Assembly: GCA_003586115.2 (NCBI GenBank)
Contig: QVOM02000115.1
Coordinates: 8,228,799 to 8,292,798 of the forward strand
Reading direction: 5' to 3'
Length of the DNA: 64,000 nucleotides
Origin: Salvator merianae
Taxonomy: Eukaryota > Chordata > Lepidosauria > Squamata > Teiidae
Part shown: positions 1 through 11,000 of the stretch, one piece after another
Numbering within the stretch: position 1 is the stretch's first letter
How the letters are laid out: every line of letters begins with the position of its first letter
Notes under the pieces: generated by a model
Seen by the model: only the letters and a program-made list of their open reading frames with translations
Told to the model about the DNA's origin: nothing
Databases searched by the model: none
Position numbers and translations under genes: made by a program

Positions 1-3000
1 GCAGGGCTAAAAACTCGGCAGTTGCCAGGGTAGGGCTGGCAGATGTAAGTGTCTGGCTAAGGTGGTATTGGAATGGCCAAACCACTGGGTTAAAATAAGC
101 AGGATCAGCTTTAGTTGAGTACCTGTGTAGGTCACATATCAAAAGTATGTGCTCCACAGACTCCATCCCCCCGTTGTTCAGGGACAGAGGGCCTTAGACT
201 TTGCACCAGGAAGTAGGTGCAAACACTGTGTAGTAGGAGCTGTCCAGCTACTCCCGGTATAGCTGTGGACTACAATTTTATGGTCCACAGCTAGTTCAGA
301 TTGGGAGTGTACTTTGCTAGTAAGGATGCAGGTGTTCATTAGCAACCAAGTGCAAACAGACCCATAGTCTTCAATCTAAAGGGAGTCCTTCAAACCTTCC
401 CTTCAGTGTTTGCAATTCTAAATTTATTAACGGTTAGATTTTTTTTTTTAAGTAAAAAGGCATCTGAATTGTATAGGAGAAGAGAAGTTCAAAGATTATG
501 TAAGAACTCTCCAAATATTTAGCTGCATCTAAGAAGGCAGGTGTACCTGATGGAAGGGAATGGCACAGGGCCTGAAGAAGGAAAGAGAAGAACATGCTAA
601 GGGGAGAGACGGGTCCAAGGAATGGGTCTGCAATGACTTCATTCTGGTTGCTTCCTTTCCCTGAGTTTTGGTTTGCCCATTAAAGCATCTACCCAACTGC
701 TGATTTGGCTATAGACTAGGGGGAGGAAAGTACAAGAATCATGGACACATTTCTTCTCCAGAGTGTTGTGGGTTATTTCTTCCTTTTCTTATTCTGGCCA
801 TGTGATGCTCCCTTCTCCCAGGTGCACAACAGGAGGCAGATGAAAAATAAATAAATAAAAGGATGAGGTTGGAGGATGTGACAATATAATCTAGTTCATA
901 AAACTGGTTAATTATGGAGATATCGTTAAAGAGATGGTCTACAGAAGTAGGACTTTCATTATGATTGCTGTGAGAATAGTAATCATGAGTATGATTTTGT
1001 ACCATGCTTATTAAGAGAAGTGCTACTAAAAACAATGTTTTACCAGCATAATACCCAAAGTTGCAGTGATATCCTGGTGTTTCTCCCAATGTCTGCAAAT
1101 TTTCACTCATACTACCTGGAAGAAAGAAGCACCCAGGATAGAAGGAGCCAATAGCATCTGCCAAACATGCCCACAAGGCCCTCAAGGCAATTTCTGCTCA
1201 AGGACAACTTGCCAGAAGAATGGGAAACAGGGCCATCTGTGTCCAGGGTGAGAGGTTGGACTGCTCATCTTCTTGGCTCCTGATCCTGTTGCTGATATGG
1301 CTTCAGCTTGGTTCCTGTTGGACTTTCCATCTATTCAGTTGCAGAGTTGCTGTACCAGTAAGACTGCTGGCTATGGGAGTAGTGGTGCTTCTTGGGCAGG
1401 ACTAGACCCTGTAAAGTAGCTCTTCAAAAAACACCTGGCCACAGTAACTCAGCTGCTGGGACTATATTCAGGGGTCACGAGGGGTGGGGGGCTATCACCA
1501 TTGGATCTGCTACCAAAGGAGTGGACGCTGGGGGCACCATTTCCAGAAAGAAAGAGGATGATGGCCACAGTGCTGGTCTAGGATTTGGGATGTGTGTGTG
1601 TGTGTGGGCTTGGTGGGTTTAACTGATTTTAACTTGTGAGGGTGTAAAAGGAATATACTGGTTTGACTGGAAGGAATTACTCTCCAGCTATTCCTAATGG
1701 GATTTTTGGACTGAAAAGTTGGATTTATGAACAGTCAGTCAAAAGACAGAATGCACTTGGCTGGTGTGGAGTCTCAGGGATAAGTGGAAAAAGGAAGGAG
1801 TTCCGAGGTAGGAATAATGCAATTTTAATAATCTTTATTAGAACACTCAGAAAAATAAAAATACACTTTTATTCTGAGGCTTGAGTAGCCAGCAATGCAA
1901 AGCAATGGGGTTTTCTCAATACAGCGACACAATTAGGCAAATAGAACAGTGGTGTCTCATTATACTGTCAGTCAGGATTTAGAACTGTAAGATTGTGGCA
2001 AGCAAGCTAGAAGTGATAATTATATTACGCAACTGAGTGCACTTTTGGTATTTTAATAAGTTTCCTCTGGTTACAGTGTAGCAAGCCTTCTACAGCTCAA
2101 GCCTTCTTAGCTCTAGCAGACTGAGCACAGTAAAAGGTGATAAAGAAGTTTCTAACAGTGGCTTGGGTTCCAGTATCTAAAAATGGTATCTAAGAGATTT
2201 TAAGAGAGTTCTGAACTGGTCCCAATCCTGGTGATGCCCTACTCCCGAATCGACCAATGATGAACTCCACCCACAAGGCACTCTCTATCTCGGCTTCAGA
2301 TCCCAGGTGATGCTCTCCTCCCAAGCTATTCTTACAATATGCCCCCAAAGCTCTATTCTAGCTAAGAAAAACAAAAAACAAGGGGGCAACAAAAGCCTTC
2401 CTCATCATTTGATATCGTCTTCTAGAAAAGTCTTTGCCAAGCTAAAAGTGAAAAATGGGAAGAGAAGCGTTCTCACTCTCAGCAAGGATCTCTGCTCCTC
2501 TCACAGAGTCCAAAGCCTTGGGCACCAATTGCACATTATAATGTGTGCTCTGAAGCTTGGAAGCTAGGCAGGAAGGCAGCAGAAGGCAAGGTGCAGACAG
2601 AAAAGTGGAATGTTCCACAATCCTCACTCCCCGAGTGCACAGCTCTTTGTGGGATGGATACAAGTTTGTAGGTTCAGAGGCTACAGAGCAGAGCCAAGAA
2701 GGATACCCACAGATCTTTGGATATATCCATAGTATAAGCTCAAGGATGGACAAGCCAACACTTAGACATCTTGCACCAGTGGATAGAGATCCTTGGGTCT
2801 GCAGCAGAGCTCCAACCTGGGTGCTCCGTAGCCAAAGGGAGAGAGGGAAACCCTCTTCCCAGTGATTTCACCTATAGCGCTGCTGTGAAACAATGCAAAA
2901 GTGGAAGCACAGAGTTTCTCTTAGCTTTAGGAAAGGCAGCAGGAAGTGACCACAATCTTCAGAGGAAGCTGAGGCTTCCTTCTTTGGTTGCAGGAGGTGG

Positions 3001-4120
3001 TGAAGGAGGCAACAAGTTTCCCCTGCTTCCCCAGCTCAGACAGTGAGGGAGAGGGTACACTTGCGGCACTGAGATTCTAGCGAGGTAAGGGGCAGCTATC
3101 AGCTGGTAGTTTGCAATTCTTCAGCCAAGTGGGATGGATGTTCTTGCAGCACATTCTTCTTTATTGATGTCAAGTGATTTTCAGCAAGTTGCAGCAGAGT
3201 ATTCAGTGAGATGTTGAAGGAGGAGAGGACACCAACACATAATGGAGCAAATCTAGGGTTATAAATACACTTTGTGCTAAGTTTGAAAGGGGAGCAAGAA
3301 GGGGAGTGGTTGAAAAATGCATTGAAAACCTACACTTTTGATTGGACAGGAGTAAAATTCAAAAGTACAGAGTTTGGCTAACAGAGGTGAGGATGTGAGT
3401 TTCAAATGTATCACATATCCAGCTGTTGCTGCAAGGAAGAAAATATGCAAATGGAGCTAGTGATAATCCAATCAATTTTTGACAGTCATCCAGAATGACC
3501 CAAACCAAGTAAGATAATGAAAAGCCTCCTAGCTATTTCCCAGATGTAAAACCAGACTGGGCAAGAAGATTACATTACACCCACAGCTGTTCAGTGAAGC
3601 TAAAAATAAAACAAAGTGGTAAAACCGGACAAATGCTTGCTATAGAAATAACTTTGCATCACACTGCTGACTGCCGCAGGCTTTTCCCACTGATTTGCAA
3701 TCTTTGTCTTCTAAATGGAGTCTGAAAACTGGAGAGAAGAGGGGTGCAGATACTTCAATTCTATATGGAACCTTTTATTTCCAAAATGGCTTTTCCAACT
3801 GCTCCCCATAGCAAGCCATGGTCAGAACACCCGTACAATCTCGCAGACCATAGTCCATAGTTATGTGTTCTTGCATGTATGCTACATGTGTCCATAAGCA
3901 ATGTTGGTTATAAGGTTTTTTTGTTTAATACCCTTTTTAAAACTTCTTATTGTATTGGTTTTTAATGCAACATGTCCTGAAACATTGCAGAATAGGGTAG
4001 GATATAATGAAAATAAATGTAAATATATGCATATTCAGAACTGTGACCCCAGACAACATAATAGGGAGGTTAGAGATTTGGAGCAAGACTAGTTGCCAAT
4101 ATGTCATGAAAAATTGTGAC
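1..4120. other. Intergenic stretch, no recognised gene
   Basis: I see no convincing host gene here. The longest open frame (739-1185, minus, 148 codons) begins at a TTG, has two hydrophobic stretches and no family I recognise; it is probably chance. A (GT)n run of about 17 bases lies at 1591-1607. Several short open frames on both strands have no domain signature. The stretch is AT-rich with scattered A and T runs, as in old intergenic DNA. Confidence 0.6.
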
Positions 4121-4358
4121 AAAAAAAATTTCTGTGCCTTTAACTTAGCTCAAGGGAGGACAGCTACAGATATCATGAGAGGGATGCTGTTGGAAACGCT
4201 ACTGTTCTTTGCAGCAAACTAGGTACAAACCTGCTGCAAATAAAAGCCCTGTTTGCTGGACAGAGCCACAGATTCTCCAATGGCCCCTCCCCTAGCATTG
4301 GTCACTTGTTACTACCAGCACTTGAGGAGACAATTTAAATTAAAGGCACAGGATTTTT
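4121..4358. repeat. Inverted-repeat-bounded element (MITE-like)
   Basis: The two ends are inverted copies of each other. The left end reads CTGTGCCTTTAACTTAG just after an A-run (4121-4148). The right end holds the reverse complement form, TTAAATTAAAGGCACAG, followed by a T-run (4331-4358). The interior has no coding capacity. Long A and T runs at the two edges hide any target duplication. It is probably a small non-autonomous DNA element of about 240 bp; a SINE-derived fold-back is the alternative. Confidence 0.45.
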
Positions 4359-5109
4359 TTTGTGTTTTTTTTTTTTGTCATGATTACATTCAGAGTATGT
4401 GATTATGTTCTGACACTTCACTTTGTGGCAAATTATTCACCAATTGTATATCAATTATGCTGAACTTGTATCTACTTGACCACCACCATACCCAAGATTT
4501 GGTAGCAATCCTTGAGTCAGGATCTGTGGACAAGTCTGTTTGCCTGAGGCCCAGATTTTATATTACTTAAAACAACATCTTTACTGTGGATATTGATCAG
4601 TATTTAGTAGTGATGGACTTCACTTCTACTGAAGTAACATTTTAGTGCTAGAGTTTTTTGAGGTAAAATGATTTGCCTCAGATGGTAGGGAAGGAAATAA
4701 CTTTTGGATTTTTAAAAACCAGTCCTTAGATACATTACTTACTAGTTCACCCATTCACCTATCACCTTACTATTTATTGTATTTTAATATACACTTTATC
4801 AGACTGTCCCAAAGCTCATAACGGTTCTTTAGGAAAATATTAAAATCCATTACAGTTTACAATCATAAAAAAAAAAGATTAAAAATAATACCCAAACCAA
4901 CAGCAACAATCAAACAAAATAATGTAGTGAAACCCAAAAGCACCTCAATAATCAAAGGGCCACATGAATCTAAATTAGATACCAGAAGATATGCCGTTAT
5001 GTTGTCTGCTCCGATTCAGAAGGCCCTTTCATGCCCTACCATCCTCTCTGACCACAAAGGATGGTGGCACTGAAGGTAAGTGTCACCCACAGATCTTAAC
5101 ATCCAGCAA
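4359..5109. other. No gene seen
   Basis: AT-rich sequence without a recognisable gene. Around 4780-4960 there is A-rich sequence that may be a decayed LINE tail, but it is too diverged to classify. Confidence 0.5.
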
Positions 5110-5220
5110 TCTATATGGCGGGAGGTGGTTCTTCAGCTATTTTGGACCCACTGCCGTTCAGGTCCCTATATGTCAGCATAAACGCCTTGAATTAGATCCA
5201 GTACAGATTAAAAGGCTTGC
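5110..5220 (+). repeat. L2-like LINE fragment
   Basis: The text around 5140-5210 (a tract reading roughly 'tttggaccc..ccgttcagg..ccttgaattag') resembles the 3' region of squamate L2/Vingi-type LINEs as I know them, in which a 'ccgttta..gggctttaaaggt..cttgaattgg' phrase recurs. Only about 110 bp are recognisable and no reading frame survives. Confidence 0.35.
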
Positions 5221-5346
5221 AAGATTTGTCCCATATGGTTACCTTAGGGAGAGAGGAACTAGAAACACTGTTGCCATGCTACTGGAGACAAAAAATTGAT
5301 GAATAAACAAAAAAGAGAGGGAAGAGTAGTAGCAACAAATACTTAG

Positions 5347-5482
5347 GGCCCAATTGCACCTAGGTTTTAATCCAGCTTTGGTCCATTTTCAGACTGAGAG
5401 AACACATCAGTGAAGTAATAAGATGTTTTCTTTCAGCAATATCTAACTCAGAAAATCCACCTTTGGGTTAGATAATGTGGAA
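5347..5482 (+). repeat. MITE fragment, same family as the 37.2-kb element
   Basis: Starts GGCCCAATTGCACCTAGG and continues with a 'taatccagct' phrase, then 'atctaactcagaaaatccac' and 'tttgggttagataatgtgg'. The same succession occurs at 6481-6607 and, reverse complemented, at 37800-37938. Only one end is present, so this is a truncated copy. Confidence 0.55.
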
Positions 5483-6480
5483 AGAAAATGATTAGTCAGA
5501 GGTCACAAAGCCCATGTTAGATTGATAAAATATTTTCCACTGGCCTTGGTATCATTATCTATTACAGTATTAACTAGCACCAGGTTTGTAGTATTAAGAC
5601 CTATGCTCCAGAGATCAGTGTTAAAATGCATGTTGAATTATTTTATCCATTTATAATAATAGGGAATTGAAAAGATACTTTGCCACTAACTTTTCGTGAG
5701 ATAGCTCAGACATCTTCTTTTGGGAGTCTTCTGACGGCACAAGGGAACACCAGCTTTAAAAAACCCACTTGTGTTTCCTCACAGTGGCACAATACAGGCT
5801 GCCAGGTTTCTGTGGCCTGTGCTGGCATGAGATTACTCATCCAGAAACTTGCTGCTTCACTCCCTTTCTCCTTTGTTTTCTTCATACTCATAGCAAGTTC
5901 CCGGATGATCAGTCTGGTGCTGCATTGGCACGGACCACACCAGATATTGCGTGTAAATGCTAGCCCTGTCTGCTGGCATTTATTATACCTCTGGAGACTC
6001 CATATACCTTTGACTTAAAATCATCATCATGACCATCGTCATCCTTGTATTGACCAACAATGAGCCAATCCTGCTGGAACTTTTCCAACCTGTTTTCTAG
6101 AAAGCAGCAGGAATCATTCTGCTCACTCCCTAGGAGTCAATTAAAGAAACCCAAATTATTACCATTTGAATAAACAATCACTTCTCTGCCTTCTCTCACA
6201 GAAGCTCATTACTAGTAACTAAAAGCCAGAACTAATTAAGTGACCTGATAGTGTAAATCCTATTAAGAATGTTTTATCAGACTTAATTAATTCTCTCCTG
6301 AAATCTTAGCTACTTTTAGTAAACATCATATGATTTTATTTATTTATTAACTAATAAATTCTTCTATATTTGTCTCTCTTGTTCCCTTCTCTTGTGTAAG
6401 GAGCAGCAGCAAAACACAAACCAACCAACATACTTTGCTTTAAGATGCTGGCAAAGAAAATATTTCAGCTGCATTCACAG
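5483..6480. other. No gene seen
   Basis: No recognisable gene or structured repeat. An open frame at 5680-6018 (plus, 112 codons) has no start context or family similarity that I can see. Confidence 0.5.
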
Positions 6481-6607
6481 CTAAGATTCAGTCCAGCTTC
6501 AGTCCACTTTCAGAGTGAGAGGAAACATCAGCAAAGTAATAAGCTGTTTTATTTCTGCATTATATAGTTCAGAATATCCGCCTTTGGGTTAGATAATGTG
6601 AAAAGAT
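6481..6607 (+). repeat. MITE fragment, second copy of the 5347 family
   Basis: Shares 'cagcttcagtccactttcag', 'agcaaagtaataagctgttt' and 'tttgggttagataatgtg' with the 37800-37938 end (reverse complement) and with 5347-5482. Both outer termini are gone. Confidence 0.5.
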
Positions 6608-6699
6608 GTCTGCTCCCTTTGCTGATGTGCTTTCCAAAGATGCTTCCACATTGGGTTTAAAAACTATGATTTTCCCAGGGCTACATTGGGATTGCCATG

Positions 6700-7085
6700 T
6701 ATATCCATATATACTCCTGGAATAGTTCACTGAAAATGCACTATATGGGCATGATGGAAAATCTAGCTCTGATGCAGGGCTTTCCATCATTCTGGATTGC
6801 TTATCTTGTCTGTTTCCTTGCAAAATCACTGCTCTTGCAAAAGTACCCAGATGTAGAAGGACATAAAAATACAAAAGGAAGTAGGTGGGTGCTCCCTATA
6901 TATGGATACTTATGCAGAGCAGCAATTCCACAAGAAAGGAAAGACAGGGTAAGGGCCTGGGTTCACCTCAGGATTGCCTCCTCCTATTTGGCAGGGGCAG
7001 TGAGAGGTATTTGCAGGATCTAAACAAGATCCTACAATTTCCTCTTGCTGTTTAGAGGCACCCTCACTCTGTATGTGAGCTGAAG
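6700..7085. repeat. Dispersed repeat family X, copy 1
   Basis: Contains the phrases 'ttgcaggatctaaa', 'aagatcctacaatttcctct' and 'tgcaaaagtacccagatgt', which recur in the same order at 39720-40270 and in part at 41500-41600 and 51225-51310. The 'gcaggatct..agatcctac' part is a small palindrome. No coding capacity. A non-autonomous DNA element is likely, but I could not define its ends. Confidence 0.5.
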
Positions 7086-7434
7086 CTAGATTAAGACTTA
7101 GGTGTGAGCACAGCTTTCACAAGTCAGAATCAGATTCTCAAACCATCCAAAGTAGGTAAATGTTGGTTTTTAAATTGTAAAATCCACAAACCTGCAGCTG
7201 AGGTGTGCGATGTGTTCTTCATCTCTAAGTTAAGAGTATTCTTATGGAAATACAAGATGTGATGCCAAACCAAAAAGCAGGGCTTCTGCCATCGTGGGCC
7301 TTAGGTTCGGAGTCAAAAATTTGACAGGGAGTATATAGCGGAATTTGGCCTGGAGTCAGATCACTAGTTAAGCTCAGCTAGTAGTCAGATAGACAAATAA
7401 ATCTAGAGACTAGATACTTTCATTCAATAAACTC

Positions 7435-7440
7435 TTTATT
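7435..7440 (-). terminator. Poly(A) signal of the copia LTR
   Basis: AATAAA on the minus strand within GTAAATAAAGAGTT, about 75 bp downstream of the LTR TATA box. It would end element transcripts and could also end read-through host transcripts. Confidence 0.5.
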
Positions 7441-7513
7441 TACAGTATCTACAGAGAGAGAAAAACTCACTTACACCTTCTACCTCACCAGACAAACAAG
7501 CACTAACAGTCTT

Positions 7514-7523
7514 TCTTATATAG
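7514..7523 (-). promoter_or_regulatory. TATA box of the copia LTR
   Basis: The minus strand reads GCTATATAAG, about 150 bp into the LTR and about 75 bp before the poly(A) signal. This is the normal U3-R spacing of a short LTR. The CRE (about 7552-7559) and AP-1 (7617-7623) matches lie 30-100 bp upstream, as expected for an LTR promoter. Confidence 0.6.
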
Positions 7524-7670
7524 CACACACACAAGATATGAACATTCCAAATGACGTCATCAACTGTCAGCTAGAGTTATGAAAACAACATCATAAATCT
7601 CTGTCTCAAGAAATGCTGACTCATTGCGACTCTTTGTTCCTGACTTAGTTAACTCTTTCAATACTTGACA

Positions 7671-7683
7671 TCCCTTCTTCAGG
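7671..7683 (-). other. Polypurine tract
   Basis: The minus strand reads CCTGAAGAAGGGA immediately before the LTR TG. In LTR elements this RNase H-resistant primer for plus-strand DNA lies exactly at the 3' LTR border, so it fixes the LTR start at 7670. Confidence 0.65.
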
Positions 7684-9440
7684 AACATAAGATCACAATT
7701 CTTTACATTGTAAATAGACCAAGCATTTCTACAAATTGTTCAATAGAGAATCAAATTCCTTTTACATAGCTTGTATCCATTCTTGTTTTTCTTTTTCTGG
7801 TCTGGTCATTACTTCTTTATAATTATTTGGCTCAGACCATTGCTCCTGACTGTCTACATTACTTATTTGACCAATCTGAAATCTTTTTGGAGGAATTCCC
7901 TTATTTGTGTGTTCAGATCTCCTTGGCACTACCTCTTCCTTTTCTACATTAGTGGGTTGAGCTTGAGAAGAAATAGAAGGTTCATCTTCTGAGCTGGACT
8001 CAGTCTCTGTGCTACTAGAGAAGGGAGATGTGGCACTGGAAAAAGATGTGGAACTGCGATAATCTTCCCACTTTCCTTTGCATTCAGGCACATTCCCACC
8101 TGCAACGTTAGCATCAGTCCCTTCTTTTCCCCATATGTAATAGAAAACATCACTATTAATATGTATATTAGCCCAATCTGAGTGAATCTCAAAGTTTGCA
8201 CTCCTTGACACCACCACTTTACCATAGCTCAGAGAAAAACGATACCCCTTTGTATTTTCTTCATACCCAACAAAACGTAACCTCTGTGAAATTTTGTCTC
8301 TCTTTTTTCTTTGTGCCCTGGGTATTAGTACATAAGCATATGAGCCAAAGATCCTCATGTGCTTTACGTCAGGTTCCTTACGATATAACATAAAATATGG
8401 AGTATTACCAACAGTGTTCAGTTCAGAACATAAGTACTACTAGCTGCTGCTTCTCCCCAGAAATAATATGGCATTTTAGCATCAGATAACATGGCCCTGT
8501 ACATTTCTTGAATTAATCCAATTCGTCGTTCAGCTACACCATTTTCAGCTGAACAGTACGGATTGGTCTTTCTATGTATAATGCCTCATGTTCTAAACAA
8601 ATCTGCTATAGCCTTAGACATCATTTCTCCTCTATCAGATTGTATCTTCTGCACTGTACAGCCAAACTGGGTAGAAATCATGTTCAGCCAGTCCTTCATT
8701 TTATCATACACCTGAGCCTTTGACTTAAGTAAGTATGTGTATGTAAATCTGCTATAATCATCAATAATTACCATAATCCATTTATGGCCTCCCTGACTTG
8801 GGCTAAATGGACCAGGAACATCTGTATGGACTAGTTGAAAAGGTTTTGTTGATCTCTTATCACTGTATTTGGCTATAGGAAATGCTTTTACCTTGTTTTC
8901 TGCACAAACTCTACATTCTAGATATTTGTCACAAGGTTTAATTTCAATATTAGATAGTTTAGCCATATGTTTTACTCTGGAGAAAGAACAATGCCCGAAA
9001 ATTCTATGGTAATAATGCATGCAAAAATTATGCAGCGACTTATTCGAAATACAATTTATAGCATCATCACTATCTTCTTCACTATCATATATGTCTATCA
9101 ATCTGTATAGACCATTTTCTTTAATTGCCTTTCCATATAGTTTGCCATTTTCAGAAATTAGACAAACCTCCCCATGAAAGAGCAGTCTATACCCTTCACT
9201 TGTGAGTCTTGACACACTCAACAGTGAATACCTTAAAGTGTCAGCTACAATAACATTACTAATAGAAGCATTCATTTGAGGAATGTAAGCAGTTCCCGCT
9301 TCATGGACGGTGCAGGTATGTCCATCAGCTAGCTTTACATCTCTCGCCTCAATCTGGTGAATGTCAGTTAAATTGTCCCTTCTGGATGAAAAATGTTCAC
9401 AGCTTCCACTGTCCACGTACCACACGGATTGGCTGAATTC
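7684..9440 (-). pseudogene. copia pol remnant: protease, integrase, RT deleted
   Basis: Read on the minus strand. An aspartyl protease motif (WYVDSG) lies at about 9422-9405. A GAG-pre-integrase zinc region follows, with its His pair in HYYHRIFGH and its Cys pair in CRVC. The integrase core has its first Asp in VHTDV, second Asp in QSDRG and catalytic Glu in ENGVAER (about 8530). An FGSYAYV-containing C-terminal region follows, then the first RT residues (EKQEWIQAM). There the frame meets a stop and jumps to FVEMLGLFTM (about 7720), which matches the pol C-terminal end. RT and RNase H are therefore deleted. Other damage: a TGA just after FRT (about 8585) and a frame change near 8400. Not functional. 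Confidence 0.85.
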
Positions 9441-10829
9441 TTCTTACTGACTGCCATTTACAGTCCATCTTCAGTTCCCACTGGCCCAACATGGTTTTGC
9501 CTTTCTGTAGTTTTTCAGAACTAAATTGCCAAAATCAGGACTATTTTGCATTTGAATTAAGTGAGTTCTCAGCCCATTTCAAATCGTTAGCCTGCTTTAC
9601 TTTGCAATATTTGAGGAAGAAACCATACTTTTTTGGCTGTGCAGAAGGAGGGCTCCCCATTTCCCACCATCCAATAACAGACTTTGTTGTGGGTGTTGTA
9701 CTCAAGAGGGTGAGAAGGTCACAATTGGCATGGGAAAAGAGAATAGCACCTGGCATATATTTCCTGGGTTCTACCATGTTGTCCTCCTTCAAACTGTTTG
9801 AATTTTTTAACAAAAGAGAAGATGCAGTGGAAGATATGCTTAATTTACCGTGGGCAACTCCCTGTTCTATTGTTGGCTGGCCACCACAGTCCACTCTCAA
9901 AATACATACCTCCTTTCTCTCTCATCCCTGCAGAAAGGATAATGTACCTCCATTTTCCTTTGTCTCCCGTACCTGCAAGAAGAAGATCACAATGTTTTCT
10001 TCATATTCCTTTCATTAAAAGAGGACTTTTATGCAAAACCGGCACTGTGCTTCAGCAGCTCTAGGGCAAACAATACAGTACAGCTTTCTTTAAGAATGTC
10101 TGGGAATGGGGGTGCACGTCGGTTGGTGTACACCTTGGCCTGTTTGGGGGTACAGTCCTCTTGCCCCAAAAAATAACCCATGTCAATATAAATTTTTCTA
10201 TCCACACCACACAATTACATAGTGGGACACATGCTGCTGATCTCTCAGGGGAAGGTCAGGTAGAGTCCATTTGCTGACCACTAACTTCATTATTATGATA
10301 ATGGAGCCCCCCCCATTTCCCCCTTTTCATGGACCATTCCTCACTTGCATGCTACGTTAAAATTGCACAATTGCACGAAAGTGCAATTACAAAGGAGTAG
10401 AAATTGAGATCTGCCCTTCCTTTATCGTGTGGTAGATGTGGAATTGAAGTTGTGCTTGGGTGGATACAGGCTTGAAGGGGAGAAGGAGCAAATGGTGAAT
10501 GACCAGTAATACTGCCAAGGGAATTCATGTTCTCACGTAGCAGCAGGGAAATACGGAGGGCAGAGTTTGACTTTCCCACCCCTGTGAAGTCAAGAATTGG
10601 ATATTGGGACTGCATCCAGTCACCAACTGCACAGAGAGGGAAATTTGGTGAGGGATGGAGACAGAAAGGTATAATTTCCTCATGCCAAGCTCAGGAAAAT
10701 TGAGGAGTGAGAATGAGCAAGCCTGAACTGTGTCTGTGTTAAAATACAAATGTGGGAACGACCAGAACATGTACTTAATCCTTGTTCTTTCCCAAGACAG
10801 ATTATACCTACGATATCTGACTGTGCTCC
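9440..10829 (-). mobile_element. GGGC-tipped non-autonomous DNA element, copy A
   Basis: This 1.4-kb non-coding element matches copies B, C, D and E. In minus orientation its left tip (GGAGCACAGTCAGATATC, ending at 10829) corresponds to the left tip of copy E, and its right end (tttacagtccatcttcag near 9455) corresponds to the reverse complement of copy E's right end. The outermost few bases of the right tip have decayed. It sits inside the copia element: gag zinc-knuckle residues resume at 10830 and the protease lies below 9440. No transposase frame is present. Confidence 0.75.
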
Positions 10830-11000
10830 AAATTTGGTTGTTCTAAAATTCTGCCCACAGTAGTAGCACGGAATCTTCACCTTGTTTTCAAAAGCTACCT
10901 GTCAAGAACCATCTAACTGACCATCTGTAGAACTTCTAACAAATTGGCATCCTAATCTTCAGCAAAGGAACTCTGGCTCACATATTAATGCAATGAAGAC
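10830..11000 (-). pseudogene. copia gag fragment with zinc knuckle remnant
   Basis: The minus strand encodes KIPCYYCGQNF, the start of a CCHC zinc knuckle typical of copia gag. The His and the last Cys are lost or altered. It directly abuts copy A, and the protease resumes on the other side of that element. Upstream residues are broken by stops, with faint traces such as MPKVFIALI near 11000. The upper boundary is approximate. Confidence 0.55.

Larger units (their letters stand above)
7322..7670 (-). repeat. 3' LTR of the copia element
   Basis: The minus strand begins TGTCAAGTATTG directly after a purine-rich tract and ends ...CTCCCTGTCA, giving the usual TG...CA ends and about 349 bp. Inside, in order, are an AP-1-type site TGACTCA (7617-7623), a perfect CRE palindrome TGACGTCA (about 7552-7559), a TATA box in GCTATATAAG (about 7514-7523) and an AATAAA (7435-7440). 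The 5' edge is well fixed by the purine tract. The 3' edge is less certain because no second LTR is present for comparison. Confidence 0.7.
7322..11000 (-). mobile_element. Decayed Ty1/copia LTR retrotransposon interrupted by copy A
   Basis: Read on the minus strand, this holds gag traces (about 11000-10830), protease and integrase (9440-8400), the first residues of RT, the extreme pol C-terminus, a polypurine tract and a 3' LTR (7670-7322). A 1.4-kb DNA element (9440-10829) sits between the gag zinc knuckle and the protease. The 5' LTR and most of gag are missing, and RT/RNase H is deleted. Ty1/copia elements are known from fish, amphibians and squamates and are rare in other amniotes, so this supports a squamate origin. 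It cannot move by itself. Confidence 0.8.

Noticed and set aside
739..1185. 148-codon minus-strand open frame with two hydrophobic stretches
   Set aside because: TTG start and no recognisable family. The hydrophobic parts come from AT-rich sequence.
9491..10018. 175-codon plus-strand open frame in copy A
   Set aside because: Related frames in copies B and D are not conserved in length or sequence, and no transposase motif is present. It is an accidental frame in a non-coding element.
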